In this document: positions 1 to 7,727 of the stretch, piece by piece
How the letters are laid out: the number at the start of each line of letters is the position of its first letter
Position numbering within the stretch: position 1 is the first letter of the stretch
NCBI GenBank assembly: GCA_905214245.1
Contig: CAJMLO010000012.1
Coordinates: 1-21,551 of the forward strand
DNA from: an uncultured bacterium
Lineage (GTDB): Bacteria; Bacillota; Clostridia; TANB77; CAG-508
DNA length: 21,551 nt
Direction: 5' to 3'
Program-made: the position numbers and the translations under genes
Notes under the pieces: model-generated
The model's input: the letters and a program-made list of their open reading frames with translations, nothing else
What the model was told of the DNA's origin: nothing
Databases searched by the model: none

Positions 1-22
1 TTTTATTACTTATTATATTTCT

Positions 23-181
23 TTAATTAACTAAGTAAAATATGTTTTTATTAGGATTGATATATATGTTTTTTTCTAACTCACATAAACATTTTTGGCA
101 AATGTAACCTTCTCCTATTTTATGACAAATACCACACTTAGGCGGAAAGATTAAATTTAATATTGCTTCAATAAAATCCAT
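23..181 (-). pseudogene. ComF-like N-terminal fragment, prematurely stopped
   Basis: A 52-residue reading frame from an ATG at 181 to a TAA at 23-25. It begins with a hydrophobic segment and FPPKCGIC, followed by YICQKC, so Cys16, Cys19, Cys28 and Cys31 form the zinc ribbon that opens ComF-family proteins (competence/phosphoribosyltransferase-like, usually about 220-240 residues). No phosphoribosyltransferase domain is present before the stop, and all three forward frames meet stops close by, so this looks truncated or frameshifted rather than merely cut by the window edge. It lies 60 bp after recD2, a common clostridial neighbour. A good AGGAGAG site lies about 30 nt before the ATG, further than usual, which also suggests decay. 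A genuine small zinc-ribbon protein is the alternative. Confidence 0.55.
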
Positions 182-241
182 TTTATTTCTTGCTTAAAAA
201 CTTTTCTAAGCTCTCCTTTCTTTATTGAAGCCCCCGAAATT

Positions 242-2479
242 TTAATCATTATATAACTTAACTAATTTGTATGTTAATCCTGTATTTCTTTTTTTGTTAT
301 CTGCGTTTTGTATCATAAATTCAAGTACATTTTTGTTTCCTACCATAATAAGAAGTTTTTTTGCTCTTGTCATTCCTGTATAAAGTAAATTTCTTGTAAG
401 TAGCATAGGTGCTGATGGTGCAATTACCATTATAACAACATCAAATTCACTTCCCTGTGCTTTGTGAACAGTTATACTATATGCATGTTCAATTTGCTCA
501 AGCTCACTAAATGCATACCACGCAATTTTATCATCATCAAATTTTATTTGAATGTTCTTTTCTTTTTCATCTATTTTTTGTATTGTTCCAAATTCACCAT
601 TAAATATTCCACTTCCAGACTCAAAAGATTTTTTGTTTTTTTCCCAGTATATTTCATAATTATTTTTTATTTGCATTATTCTATCTCCCTCACGAAATAT
701 ACTATCTCCAAATTTCTTTTCCTTTTTATATTCTGATTGTGGATTAATCTCTTGTTGCAATCTTTTATTAAGCTCTTTTGTACCAAGCTCTCCTTTCTTT
801 GTTGGTGTAATTATTTGAATATTTTTTATAAAGTCATAATCTCCAAACTTTTTAAGTCTTTCTCCACTAAGACTAAGCACTTGGTATAAAATTTTATTTT
901 TGTCATTTTCATCAATATAGAAAAAATCTTCTACGTATTTTTCATTTGAAGTTTCAATTTCTTCTTTTGAAATAAATGATTGCCCATCATTAACTCTGTG
1001 TGAATTCATTATAATTTTACTTTGTGCAGCTTGTCTAAATATTTTATTTAATGTAATTGTAGTAATTACCTCTGACTCTATTATGTCTTTTAACACATTT
1101 CCTGGTCCGACTGATGGAAGTTGGTCTGTATCACCAACTAAAACTAATTTCGTTCCATTATATATTGCTCTACATAAATAATTCATTAAAAAAATATCAA
1201 CCATAGACATCTCATCTACAATTATAATATCTGCATCAATTGGTGCAACAGATAAATTTGTATTATTATTTTGATTTTCACTTGAAGAAAAGCTACCAAT
1301 TTCTAGTAATCTATGAAGTGTCTTTGCCTCTATACCTGTTGTCTCTGTCATTCTTTTAGCAGCTCTACCAGTTGGCGCACATAAAACTGGTTTCATTTCA
1401 TTATGCTTGTATAAATCAATTATGGCTTTTATAATTGTTGTTTTACCAGTTCCTGGTCCACCTGTTATAACACACACATTGTTGTTATTTATCTGTTTAA
1501 TAGCTTCTTTTTGTTCTTCTGAAAGTTCAATATTTGATTTTGCCTCAGTAAATTCAAGTTCTTTTTCAAATTTAGAAATCTTCTTTATATTCTTATATTT
1601 ATCTAATTGTATTAATTTTTCTGCGACATTTTTTTCAGCTTGATAATATTGATACAAATATACCCATTCATATCCTTCTCTTTCCTCTATGACAATATCA
1701 TTTTTAACTTTCATATTAATTAATACATCTTCGATTTCTTCTTCTCTAACTCCAAGTAATTCATGTACAAATTTAAGCAAATTTTCATATACTACTGCAC
1801 AATGTCCATTATACGTTGTAAGAAGTAGTGCATGCTTAACTCCACTTCGTATTCTTTTTTCATTATTATATTCAATTCCAATATCAAGAGCCATTTTATC
1901 AATTTGATTAAAATTCACTCTATTTACCAAATCAACTAATATATATGGATTAGATTGTATTTGTTCAATAGCATTTATACCTAAAGCTTTATATATTGTT
2001 TCTGCATTTTGCGGTCCAATACCAAACTTGTCCAAGAATCCTACAATTTGCCAAACTTCCCAATTTTCTAAAAAACTGTCCGATATTTCTATTGCCTTAT
2101 CCTTAGAAATTCCCCTTATTTGAGCTAGTTTGCTAGGCTCAAATTTCATAACATTTATCGTATCGTCCCCAAATGTTTCAATTATTTTTCTTGCAGTTGC
2201 CGGCCCTACACCTTTTATAGTTCCATTTGCTAAATATCTTTCTAGTGCCTCTGTCGTTTGTGGCATTTGCTTTTCAAATGTATCAACTTTAAATTGTTCT
2301 CCATATTCTTGATGTTCAACCATTTTACCAACAACCTTAATAGTATCTCCCACATTTATAAATGGAAGATACCCAACTATTGTAATCTCATTATCAGTTG
2401 ATGTTTGCATAACAGCTATGCAATAACTATTTAATTCATTTTTATATATAATTTCTATAATTTCGCCTTCTAATTCCAA
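242..2479 (-). CDS. recD2: RecD2-type ATP-dependent 5'-3' DNA helicase
   Basis: Superfamily 1B helicase of the RecBC-independent RecD2 type, thought to act in DNA repair and replication-fork maintenance. Length of 745 residues fits the family. Order of parts: N-terminal OB-like region (1-85); helix-hairpin-helix region (about 88-165, with GVGPATARK, IRGISKDKA and FGIGPQNAE); Walker A GGPGTGKTT at 340-348; Walker B VDEMSM at about 421-426; motif III VGDTDQLPSVGPG at 448-460; C-terminal VHKAQGSEF at 671-679 and TGMTRAK at 701-707. All catalytic motifs look intact. The start codon is TTG at 2479: an in-frame TAG lies two codons upstream and the next Met is residue 24, while AGAAGG sits about 8 nt before the TTG. 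A TTGACA-17-TAGAAT promoter lies just upstream, so it is probably transcribed on its own, possibly with the comF remnant behind it. Confidence 0.96.
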   Translation of the reverse strand: MELEGEIIEIIYKNELNSYCIAVMQTSTDNEITIVGYLPFINVGDTIKVVGKMVEHQEYGEQFKVDTFEKQMPQTTEALERYLANGTIKGVGPATARKIIETFGDDTINVMKFEPSKLAQIRGISKDKAIEISDSFLENWEVWQIVGFLDKFGIGPQNAETIYKALGINAIEQIQSNPYILVDLVNRVNFNQIDKMALDIGIEYNNEKRIRSGVKHALLLTTYNGHCAVVYENLLKFVHELLGVREEEIEDVLINMKVKNDIVIEEREGYEWVYLYQYYQAEKNVAEKLIQLDKYKNIKKISKFEKELEFTEAKSNIELSEEQKEAIKQINNNNVCVITGGPGTGKTTIIKAIIDLYKHNEMKPVLCAPTGRAAKRMTETTGIEAKTLHRLLEIGSFSSSENQNNNTNLSVAPIDADIIIVDEMSMVDIFLMNYLCRAIYNGTKLVLVGDTDQLPSVGPGNVLKDIIESEVITTITLNKIFRQAAQSKIIMNSHRVNDGQSFISKEEIETSNEKYVEDFFYIDENDKNKILYQVLSLSGERLKKFGDYDFIKNIQIITPTKKGELGTKELNKRLQQEINPQSEYKKEKKFGDSIFREGDRIMQIKNNYEIYWEKNKKSFESGSGIFNGEFGTIQKIDEKEKNIQIKFDDDKIAWYAFSELEQIEHAYSITVHKAQGSEFDVVIMVIAPSAPMLLTRNLLYTGMTRAKKLLIMVGNKNVLEFMIQNADNKKRNTGLTYKLVKLYND

Positions 2480-2516
2480 ATCCTAAACCTTCTCTTCGTA
2501 GTTACTATTTTTTCTT

Positions 2517-2545
2517 ATTCTATCAATCAAAACCATACATGTCAA
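2517..2545 (-). promoter_or_regulatory. Sigma-A-type promoter of recD2
   Basis: On the minus strand, -35 TTGACA (2545-2540), a 17-nt spacer and -10 TAGAAT (2522-2517). This is 11 of 12 matches to consensus with ideal spacing, and it lies about 40 nt upstream of the recD2 TTG start. It separates recD2 transcription from the gene at 2609-2965. Confidence 0.75.
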
Positions 2546-2608
2546 TAAATGCACTATTATTTTTTATCAGAAATATCTATATTATAAACTTATATGTATA
2601 TATTCTAT

Positions 2609-2965
2609 TTAATTTGACTCATTTATACTATCTATCACTTCTTTGCAATCTTTCCAATTAGCGAGTTTTATACAATTATAATCCTTGCTCAACTTGTTTA
2701 AAATTTTTGCTGTATCATCATTAGAACCCAAATCAGTGACAATTACGTCTTTTATAAGTTCTTCTTTTCCATAAATCAATCTAAATAACAATGTTCTTAT
2801 AAATCCTTCTATCTTTTGTTCCTGATTTTTGGTTGCAATAATCATATATATGCCATCTGATTTTAATTTTGTATATGTACAAATATATATAATATCTTTT
2901 ACAAGTTCAAACAATCCATATAATGCAAGTACCCAAAATATTCCATGTAAAATAAACTCCATCAT
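2609..2965 (-). CDS. Small membrane-anchored protein of unknown function, glycosyltransferase-like strand
   Basis: About 118 residues. A single hydrophobic segment lies near the N terminus (about residues 5-28, ILHGIFWVLALYGLF). A soluble part follows, containing YMIIATKNQEQKIEGF and VIVTDLGSNDDTAKIL. The latter resembles the VVDDGS.D.T strand of GT-A (family 2) glycosyltransferases, and an incoming YMIIA-strand plus E-x-x-I-E-G-F helix would match the start of that fold. At this length a full catalytic domain is absent, so enzymatic activity is doubtful. The start is chosen at the ATG at 2965, with AAGAAGG 7 nt upstream; another ATG at 2971 lies too close to that site. It lies just downstream of the superoperon terminator. 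I cannot assign a function. Confidence 0.65.
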   Translation of the reverse strand: MMEFILHGIFWVLALYGLFELVKDIIYICTYTKLKSDGIYMIIATKNQEQKIEGFIRTLLFRLIYGKEELIKDVIVTDLGSNDDTAKILNKLSKDYNCIKLANWKDCKEVIDSINESN

Positions 2966-2995
2966 ATACATTCCTTCTTTATATTTTGATACTAT

Positions 2996-3024
2996 ATTAT
3001 ATGTATTCTGTGTCTCTTTTGCTA
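2996..3024 (-). promoter_or_regulatory. Possible promoter for the small membrane protein gene
   Basis: A perfect -10 hexamer TATAAT (3001-2996, minus strand) sits about 30 nt before the start at 2965. The matching -35 position (TAGCAA) is poor. The region is A/T-rich, so a chance TATAAT is quite possible. Position after the rplQ terminator supports a new transcript starting here. Confidence 0.35.
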
Positions 3025-3025
3025 C

Positions 3026-3054
3026 AAAAAAACAGGAGATATAAAATCCCCCGT
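3026..3054 (-). terminator. Intrinsic terminator of the S10-spc-alpha superoperon
   Basis: Minus-strand hairpin with a 9-bp stem (ACGGGGGAT pairing with ATCTCCTGT, two G-U pairs), a 5-nt loop TTTAT and a run of seven T. It begins 8 nt after the rplQ stop codon, where the long operon is expected to end. Confidence 0.88.
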
Positions 3055-3061
3055 TTTAAAT

Positions 3062-3586
3062 TTATACTAATTCTAATATAACGATTTCTGCAGCGTCTCC
3101 TCTACGTTGTCCAAGTTTTAGGATTCTTGTATATCCTCCAACTCTTCCTTCATATTTTGGAGCTATTTCGTTAAATAATTTAGCTGTTAAGTCGATATTA
3201 TTTCCTTCACTATCTTTTACTTTGTTTAATGTTTTCATCATTTTTCTTCTAGCATTTAATCTTGAAGGCATATCTTTTTGTCTCTTTTCAGTAGTTTCTT
3301 CTTTAACTACTCTTAGGTATTCTTTACCATTTTTGCTTTTTACTAGCTCTGTAACTTTGTTACCTTTGCTATCTAATTTTGCCTTAGAAACTTTTACATC
3401 AACTGTTTCAAAATTATCTTTTTCTTTTACTGCTAGAGCTATAATGCTATCTGCCATTGCTTTAAGCTCTTTTGCTCTTGCTTCAGTTGTTTCTATTTTA
3501 CCATGTAATATTAAATCAGTAACACCAGTTCTTAGCATTGCCATTCTAATATCAGTTGTTTTACCTAATTTTCTGTTTGTTGCCAC
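3062..3586 (-). CDS. rplQ: 50S ribosomal protein L17 with internal insertion
   Basis: Large-subunit protein near the peptide exit tunnel. N terminus RKLGKTTDIRMAMLR and GKIETTEARAKELK, and C terminus YEGRVGGYTRILKLG and RRGDAAEIVILELV, are classical L17. At 174 residues it is much longer than the usual 115-125. The extra material lies at about residues 57-100, a lysine/glutamate-rich stretch between the first helical half and the R-x-N-A-R-R-K helix. Start is GTG at 3586 with GGAGGG about 10 nt upstream. Last gene of the operon, 27 bp after rpoA. Confidence 0.96.
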   Translation of the reverse strand: MATNRKLGKTTDIRMAMLRTGVTDLILHGKIETTEARAKELKAMADSIIALAVKEKDNFETVDVKVSKAKLDSKGNKVTELVKSKNGKEYLRVVKEETTEKRQKDMPSRLNARRKMMKTLNKVKDSEGNNIDLTAKLFNEIAPKYEGRVGGYTRILKLGQRRGDAAEIVILELV

Positions 3587-3613
3587 TGTCTTTCTCCCTC
3601 CTTAAAATTCTAA

Positions 3614-4561
3614 TTACTCTTCATCTCTAATAAAGTCTAAGCCTAATTGATGTAACTTATTTGTTACTTCATCTAATGACTTTTTACCTAGATTTCTAAC
3701 TTTCATCATATCAGATATTGATTTATTTGTTAAATCCTCAACAGTTGATATTCCTGCTCTTTTTAAGCAATTGAATGATCTTACAGATAATTCAAGGTCT
3801 TCAATTGACATCTCCAATACTTTTTCTTTCTTAGATTCTTCTTTTTCAACCATTATTTGTGTATTTTTTGCTGTTTCTGATAAATCAATAAATAATTCTA
3901 AATGTCCAGTCATTACTTTTGCAGCTAAGCTTAAAGCTTCATAAGGTTTTAAACTTCCATCTGTCCATACTTCTATTGTTAATTTATCATAGTCAACCAT
4001 TTGTCCAACTCTTGTGTTTTCAACAGAATAGTTAACTTTCTTTACAGGTGTAAAAATAGAATCAATTGGAAGAACTCCTAGAGGGCTATCTGGCTTTTTG
4101 TTTTTCTCAGCCATGTTATATCCTCTACCCATTTCAGCTGTAAGTTCTGCTTTAAATTGTCCACCTTCAGCTACAGTTGCAATATGTAGATCTGGATTTA
4201 AAATTTCAACACTACCATCTGTGATAATGTCTCCAGCTTTTACTTCTCCTGGACCTTTAAAGTCAATTCTTAAAGTTTTTTCTTCATTTTTATCTAATTT
4301 TAATCTTACACACTTTAAATTAACAATTATTTCTGGAACATCTTCTACTACGTCTTTCATAGTAGAAAATTCATGTAGAACTCCATCTATCTTTACGCTT
4401 GTAATAGCACTTCCAGGAAGTGATGATAGTAATATTCTTCTTAGTGAGTTACCAATTGTGATTCCATATCCTCTTTCTAATGGCTCACAAACAAATTTTG
4501 CATAATTACCATCCTTGTCAATTTCTAAGCATTTAATATTTGGTTTTTCAAATTCTATCAT
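3614..4561 (-). CDS. rpoA: DNA-directed RNA polymerase subunit alpha
   Basis: Scaffold of RNA polymerase; the dimer nucleates beta and beta-prime assembly. 315 residues, the usual length. The N-terminal domain shows the dimerisation helix GNSLRRILLSSLPGSAI at 37-53. A flexible lysine/glutamate-rich linker at about 236-251 leads to the C-terminal domain (252-310), with VRSFNCLKRAGI and VRNLGKKSLDE, the helix-hairpin-helix surface that contacts UP elements and activators; Arg261 corresponds to the DNA-contacting arginine. AGGAGG lies 6 nt before the ATG. It lies between rpsD and rplQ, which keeps polymerase and ribosome supply co-transcribed. Confidence 0.98.
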   Translation of the reverse strand: MIEFEKPNIKCLEIDKDGNYAKFVCEPLERGYGITIGNSLRRILLSSLPGSAITSVKIDGVLHEFSTMKDVVEDVPEIIVNLKCVRLKLDKNEEKTLRIDFKGPGEVKAGDIITDGSVEILNPDLHIATVAEGGQFKAELTAEMGRGYNMAEKNKKPDSPLGVLPIDSIFTPVKKVNYSVENTRVGQMVDYDKLTIEVWTDGSLKPYEALSLAAKVMTGHLELFIDLSETAKNTQIMVEKEESKKEKVLEMSIEDLELSVRSFNCLKRAGISTVEDLTNKSISDMMKVRNLGKKSLDEVTNKLHQLGLDFIRDEE

Positions 4562-4606
4562 TTTTACCTCCTAAATTTAGAAATTCTCTCTCACTTCTTT
4601 ATCCTA

Positions 4607-5233
4607 TTATTTTGAGTAAAGCTCTACTATTAAGTGCTCTTCGATTGGTAAGTCAACATCTTCTCTTGTTGCTAATCTAACAACTTTTCCACTTAATTTT
4701 TCTGCATCTTTTTCTAACCATTCTGGAACTGGTCTGCTTGCATTTTCTTCAACACTTGCTTTAATTGTTCCATTATCTTTTCTTACTTCTCTTACAGCGA
4801 TAACATCTCCTGCTTTAACTAAGTAAGAAGGTATATCTACCTTATGTCCATTAACTTCAAAAGTTCCATGTGTTACAAGCATTCTTGCTTGAGCTCTTGA
4901 ACTTCCATATCCTAATCTGTAAATTACGTTATCTAATCTACTTTCTAGTATTTGAAGTAAAACATCACCTGTTTTTCCTCTTGAATTTGAAGCCATATCA
5001 AAGTATTTTCTGAATTGCTTTTCGCTAACTCCATAAAATGCTTTTGTTTTTTGTTTTTCTCTTAACTGTGTACCATATTCAGAAAGTTTTTTCTTCTTTT
5101 GACCATTTTGGCCTGGTGCATAGTTTCTTCTAGAAATACTGCATTTATCTGAATAACATCTTGAACCTTTTAGGAACAATTTTTGTCCTTCTCTACGACA
5201 AATACGGCATTGTTCATCTTTATATCTTGCCAT
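4607..5233 (-). CDS. rpsD: 30S ribosomal protein S4, zinc-binding form
   Basis: Primary 16S rRNA-binding protein that nucleates assembly of the 30S body; in many bacteria also a translational repressor of its operon. 208 residues. Cys9, Cys12, Cys26 and Cys31 near the N terminus make the zinc-binding (C+) form. The S4 RNA-binding domain (about 95-160) carries RLDNVIYRLGYGSSRAQARM and VTHGTFEVNG. Placement between rpsK and rpoA is the clostridial arrangement; in Bacillus the gene is elsewhere. AAGGTG-type site before ATG at 5233. Confidence 0.97.
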   Translation of the reverse strand: MARYKDEQCRICRREGQKLFLKGSRCYSDKCSISRRNYAPGQNGQKKKKLSEYGTQLREKQKTKAFYGVSEKQFRKYFDMASNSRGKTGDVLLQILESRLDNVIYRLGYGSSRAQARMLVTHGTFEVNGHKVDIPSYLVKAGDVIAVREVRKDNGTIKASVEENASRPVPEWLEKDAEKLSGKVVRLATREDVDLPIEEHLIVELYSK

Positions 5234-5282
5234 TTTATATTTTCACCTTCCTATATTAATATATTTATAAATTTACGAATTA

Positions 5283-5681
5283 CTATACTCTTCTTCTTTT
5301 TGGTGGTCTGCAACCATTGTGTGGTATTGGAGTAACATCCTTAATACTACTAATTTCTAATCCTGCAGATTGTAATGATCTAATTGCAGCTTCACGTCCT
5401 GAACCTGGTCCTTTAACATATACTTCTACTGATTTTAGTCCATGCTCCATTGCTGCTTTAGCTGCTGTTTCAGCTGCTTCTCCAGCTGCAAATGGTGTAC
5501 TTTTTCTTGAACCTTTAAAACCAAGCTCTCCAGCACTTGCCCAAGATAAAACATTACCTTGTGTATCACTGATTGTAACGATTGTATTATTAAAGCTAGA
5601 ATGAATATGAGCCATACCTTTTTCAATGTTTTTTCTGTCTCTTCTTCTAGTTACTTTTTTTGTTACTTTTTTTGTAGCCAT
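5283..5681 (-). CDS. rpsK: 30S ribosomal protein S11
   Basis: Platform protein of the 30S subunit near the E site. 132 residues with a lysine/arginine-rich N terminus (TKKVTKKVTRRRDRK), the core GMAHIHSSFNNTIVTISD and the C-terminal signature PIPHNGCRPPKRRRV. AAGGAGG stands about 10 nt before the ATG, and a small hairpin (TTCTG/CAGAA, 5698-5711) abuts that site; whether it modulates initiation cannot be told from sequence. The 126-bp gap to rpsM is long for this operon and otherwise A/T-rich without a feature I recognise. Confidence 0.97.
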   Translation of the reverse strand: MATKKVTKKVTRRRDRKNIEKGMAHIHSSFNNTIVTISDTQGNVLSWASAGELGFKGSRKSTPFAAGEAAETAAKAAMEHGLKSVEVYVKGPGSGREAAIRSLQSAGLEISSIKDVTPIPHNGCRPPKRRRV

Positions 5682-5807
5682 TTTAATATTTTCCTCCTTC
5701 TGCTATCAGAATTTTATTTTATAAGTTTTCATTATATATTCAAAGCTAATTTTTTAAAACAAATTTAAGAAGTTTAATACAGCTATTGCGCCGTTTTTCA
5801 TTTATTC

Positions 5808-6173
5808 TTATTTTTTGCTTTTACTAACTAACTTTCTAGGTCCTTTTCTAGTACGAGCATTAGTTTTTGTTCTTTGTCCTCTTACTGGAAGACCTCTTCT
5901 ATGTCTTAAACCTCTATAACATCCGATTTCTGTTAATCTTTTGATGTTTAAAGCTACTTCTCTACGTAAGTCACCTTCTGTTTTATAACCTTCCATAGCT
6001 TTTCTTATTGCTTGTACTTGGTCATCTGTTAAATCTTTTACTCTAACATCAGGGCTTACATTAGCTTTTGCTAATATTTTTTGTGAGCTTGCTAAACCTA
6101 TACCATAAATATATGTTAATCCAATCTCAACTCTTTTTTCTCTAGGTAAATCTACGCCTGCTATACGAGCCAT
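5808..6173 (-). CDS. rpsM: 30S ribosomal protein S13
   Basis: Head protein of the 30S subunit that contacts the P-site tRNA and bridges to the 50S. 121 residues. Begins ARIAGVDLPREKRVEIGLTY, has the helix-hairpin-helix YGIGLASSQKIL, and ends with the tRNA-contacting basic tail (PVRGQRTKTNARTRKGPRK). Start ATG at 6173, preceded by GGAGGTG and AAGG. A long structured spacer separates it from rpmJ upstream. Confidence 0.97.
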   Translation of the reverse strand: MARIAGVDLPREKRVEIGLTYIYGIGLASSQKILAKANVSPDVRVKDLTDDQVQAIRKAMEGYKTEGDLRREVALNIKRLTEIGCYRGLRHRRGLPVRGQRTKTNARTRKGPRKLVSKSKK

Positions 6174-6469
6174 AATTTTCCTTGCACCTCCACTTTTACT
6201 TGATTTATTATTATATTTTTTGTTTGATTATATATTAAAGGTGAAATGCGTTGGACTTAAAAATCCAAACTTTAATACTCTTCAAACTATATATAAGAAA
6301 AGTTTGAATTTAACTTCAATCTTTTCCCATTGTTGCCTAAAATAAGTAAATTATTCTTGGCAGCAATAAAAACACAAATCCGATATATAACCTTATATAT
6401 GGGGAATAGCTCCATATATAAAGTTACAGCCGCTAATCTTAAGATTTGTGTTATTATCAAATTTTTAGA
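6174..6469 (-). other. 296-bp structured spacer between rpmJ and rpsM
   Basis: No coding sequence. Besides the large hairpin at 6371-6452 there are two smaller inverted repeats: TTCAAACT/AGTTTGAA (about 6282-6308) and GTTGGA/TCCAAAC (about 6250-6270). The rpsM ribosome binding site closes the segment. The gap is far longer than typical spacing in this operon; the roles of these structures are unknown. Confidence 0.5.
6371..6452 (-). other. Long bipartite hairpin in the rpmJ-rpsM spacer
   Basis: Outer arms AACACAAATC (6371-6380) and GATTTGTGTT (6443-6452) are fully complementary over 10 bp. Nested inside, AACCTTATATATGG (6389-6402) pairs with CCATATATAAAGTT (6412-6425) over 14 positions with one exception, which is C-A on the plus strand but G-U in the minus-strand RNA. 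That favours an RNA structure in the operon transcript. The outer stem is followed by a short T run, so it could act as a weak terminator or processing site. It begins 18 nt after the rpmJ stop. Confidence 0.6.
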
Positions 6470-6583
6470 CTATCCTTGTCTTTGTTTGTGTTTTGGATTT
6501 TCACAGATTACTCTGATTACACCTTTTCTTTTAATTACTTTGCATTTTTCGCATATTTTCTTAACTGATGGTCTTACTTTCAT
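6470..6583 (-). CDS. rpmJ: 50S ribosomal protein L36, zinc-binding form
   Basis: A 37-residue protein, MKVRPSVKKICEKCKVIKRK at its start and ENPKHKQRQG at its end, the full family length. Cys11, Cys14, Cys27 and His32 form the CCCH zinc site (C+ form). It binds 23S rRNA domains in the 50S subunit. ATG at 6583 is preceded by GAGGTG. Position after infA is universal in Firmicutes. Confidence 0.97.
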   Translation of the reverse strand: MKVRPSVKKICEKCKVIKRKGVIRVICENPKHKQRQG

Positions 6584-6635
6584 TTTTTTCACCTCTACTT
6601 AAAAACTAATTTTAATATATTTTTGGGTTAATTTC

Positions 6636-6854
6636 TTATTTTGCTCTCCAGGTAATTCTGCCACGAGTTAAATCATATGGTGATAACTCTACTTTAACCT
6701 TATCTCCTGGAAGAATTTTTATATAATTCATTCTTAGCTTTCCAGAAATATGAGCTAATATTTGATGTCCATTTTCTAGCTCTACTTTAAAATTTGTATT
6801 AGGTAGTGTTTCAACAACAGTTCCCTCAACTTCTATAACATCCTCTTTTGACAT
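6636..6854 (-). CDS. infA: Translation initiation factor IF-1
   Basis: A single OB-fold (S1-like) domain of 72 residues that occupies the A site of the 30S subunit during initiation. Typical sequence MSKEDVIEVEGTVVETLPN, GHQILAHISGKLRMNYI, DKVKVELSPYDLTRGRI. The ATG at 6854 is preceded by GGAGGGTAAT. Located between map and rpmJ as expected; the KOW-domain gene found here in many clostridia is absent. Confidence 0.98.
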   Translation of the reverse strand: MSKEDVIEVEGTVVETLPNTNFKVELENGHQILAHISGKLRMNYIKILPGDKVKVELSPYDLTRGRITWRAK

Positions 6855-6883
6855 ATTACCCTCCGTTTTTTCTTTACTGTTTA

Positions 6884-6911
6884 TATGATAGTCGTCAACT
6901 TCGCTATCATA
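6884..6911 (-). other. Hairpin between map and infA
   Basis: TATGATAG (6884-6891) and CTATCATA (6904-6911) form a perfect 8-bp stem with a 12-nt loop. No T run follows, so it is not an obvious terminator; it may influence mRNA processing or stability. Confidence 0.5.
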
Positions 6912-6942
6912 CTATCAATATCTTATTTAGTATACAACAAAA

Positions 6943-7713
6943 TTAATCCAATGTCAATATTTCTGGCTCTTTTTCTGTAATTAAAATAGTATTTTCATAA
7001 TGTGCAGCTAAGCTTCCATCATCAGTTAAAATTGTCCATCCATCAACATCCTCATAGATGTCTGGTCTACCTGCTATAACCATAGGCTCAATTGCAAGTG
7101 TCATACCAGGTTCAAGTCGTATTCCTCTACCTGCTTTTCCGTAATTTGGAATTCCCGGATCTTCGTGCATTTCTCTTCCAATTCCATGACCTTGAAATTC
7201 TCTAACAACACTATATCCATTTGCTTCAACAAATTCGCCAATTCTATGAGAAATATCGCCTATCCTATTTCCTTTTACAGCATATTTGATTCCTTCAAAG
7301 AAAGCCTGTTTAGTAATATCAACCAATTTTTTAGCTTCCTCAGTTCCATTTCCAACAATAAATGTTCTTGCAGCATCACCGTTAAATCCATCTTTATATA
7401 CAACTAAGTCAATGCTAACAACATCACCATCTTGAATTATTTTGTTTTTACTTGGTATTCCATGAATTACTTCATCATTAATAGAAATACATAAAACAGC
7501 TGGAAATGGAGGTACACCTTTTTGTCCACTTGGATATCCCTTTTGAGCTGGGATTCCTCCATTTTCTTTTATAATCTTACCTGCAAAATTATCAAGTTCA
7601 AGTGTTGACATTCCTGGTTTTATAACCTTCTCTATTTCTTTATATACTAAATTTGTAATTCTACAAGCTTCTTTCATCAATTCAATTTCTTTTTTTGATT
7701 TTATTGTTACCAA
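6943..7713 (-). CDS. map: Methionine aminopeptidase, type I
   Basis: Removes the initiator methionine from nascent proteins with a small second residue. 256 residues, the usual single-domain type I length, without an N-terminal zinc or SH3 extension. Metal ligands are all in place: Asp102 (SIDLVV), Asp113 (NGDAARTF), His176 (GHGIGREMHEDPGIPNYG), Glu209 (LAIEPMV) and Glu240 (HYENTILIT). The start is TTG at 7713, with AAGGAAG 8 nt upstream. It is 14 bp after adk. Confidence 0.97.
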   Translation of the reverse strand: MVTIKSKKEIELMKEACRITNLVYKEIEKVIKPGMSTLELDNFAGKIIKENGGIPAQKGYPSGQKGVPPFPAVLCISINDEVIHGIPSKNKIIQDGDVVSIDLVVYKDGFNGDAARTFIVGNGTEEAKKLVDITKQAFFEGIKYAVKGNRIGDISHRIGEFVEANGYSVVREFQGHGIGREMHEDPGIPNYGKAGRGIRLEPGMTLAIEPMVIAGRPDIYEDVDGWTILTDDGSLAAHYENTILITEKEPEILTLD

Positions 7714-7727
7714 TTTAATTACTTCCT

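Noticed and set aside
5435..5626. Minus-strand 63-codon frame inside rpsK
   Set aside because: It is an out-of-frame overlap with the fully conserved S11 gene and resembles no known protein.
6855..6942. KOW-domain gene between map and infA, common in clostridia
   Set aside because: The gap is only 88 bp and holds a hairpin; no coding frame fits.
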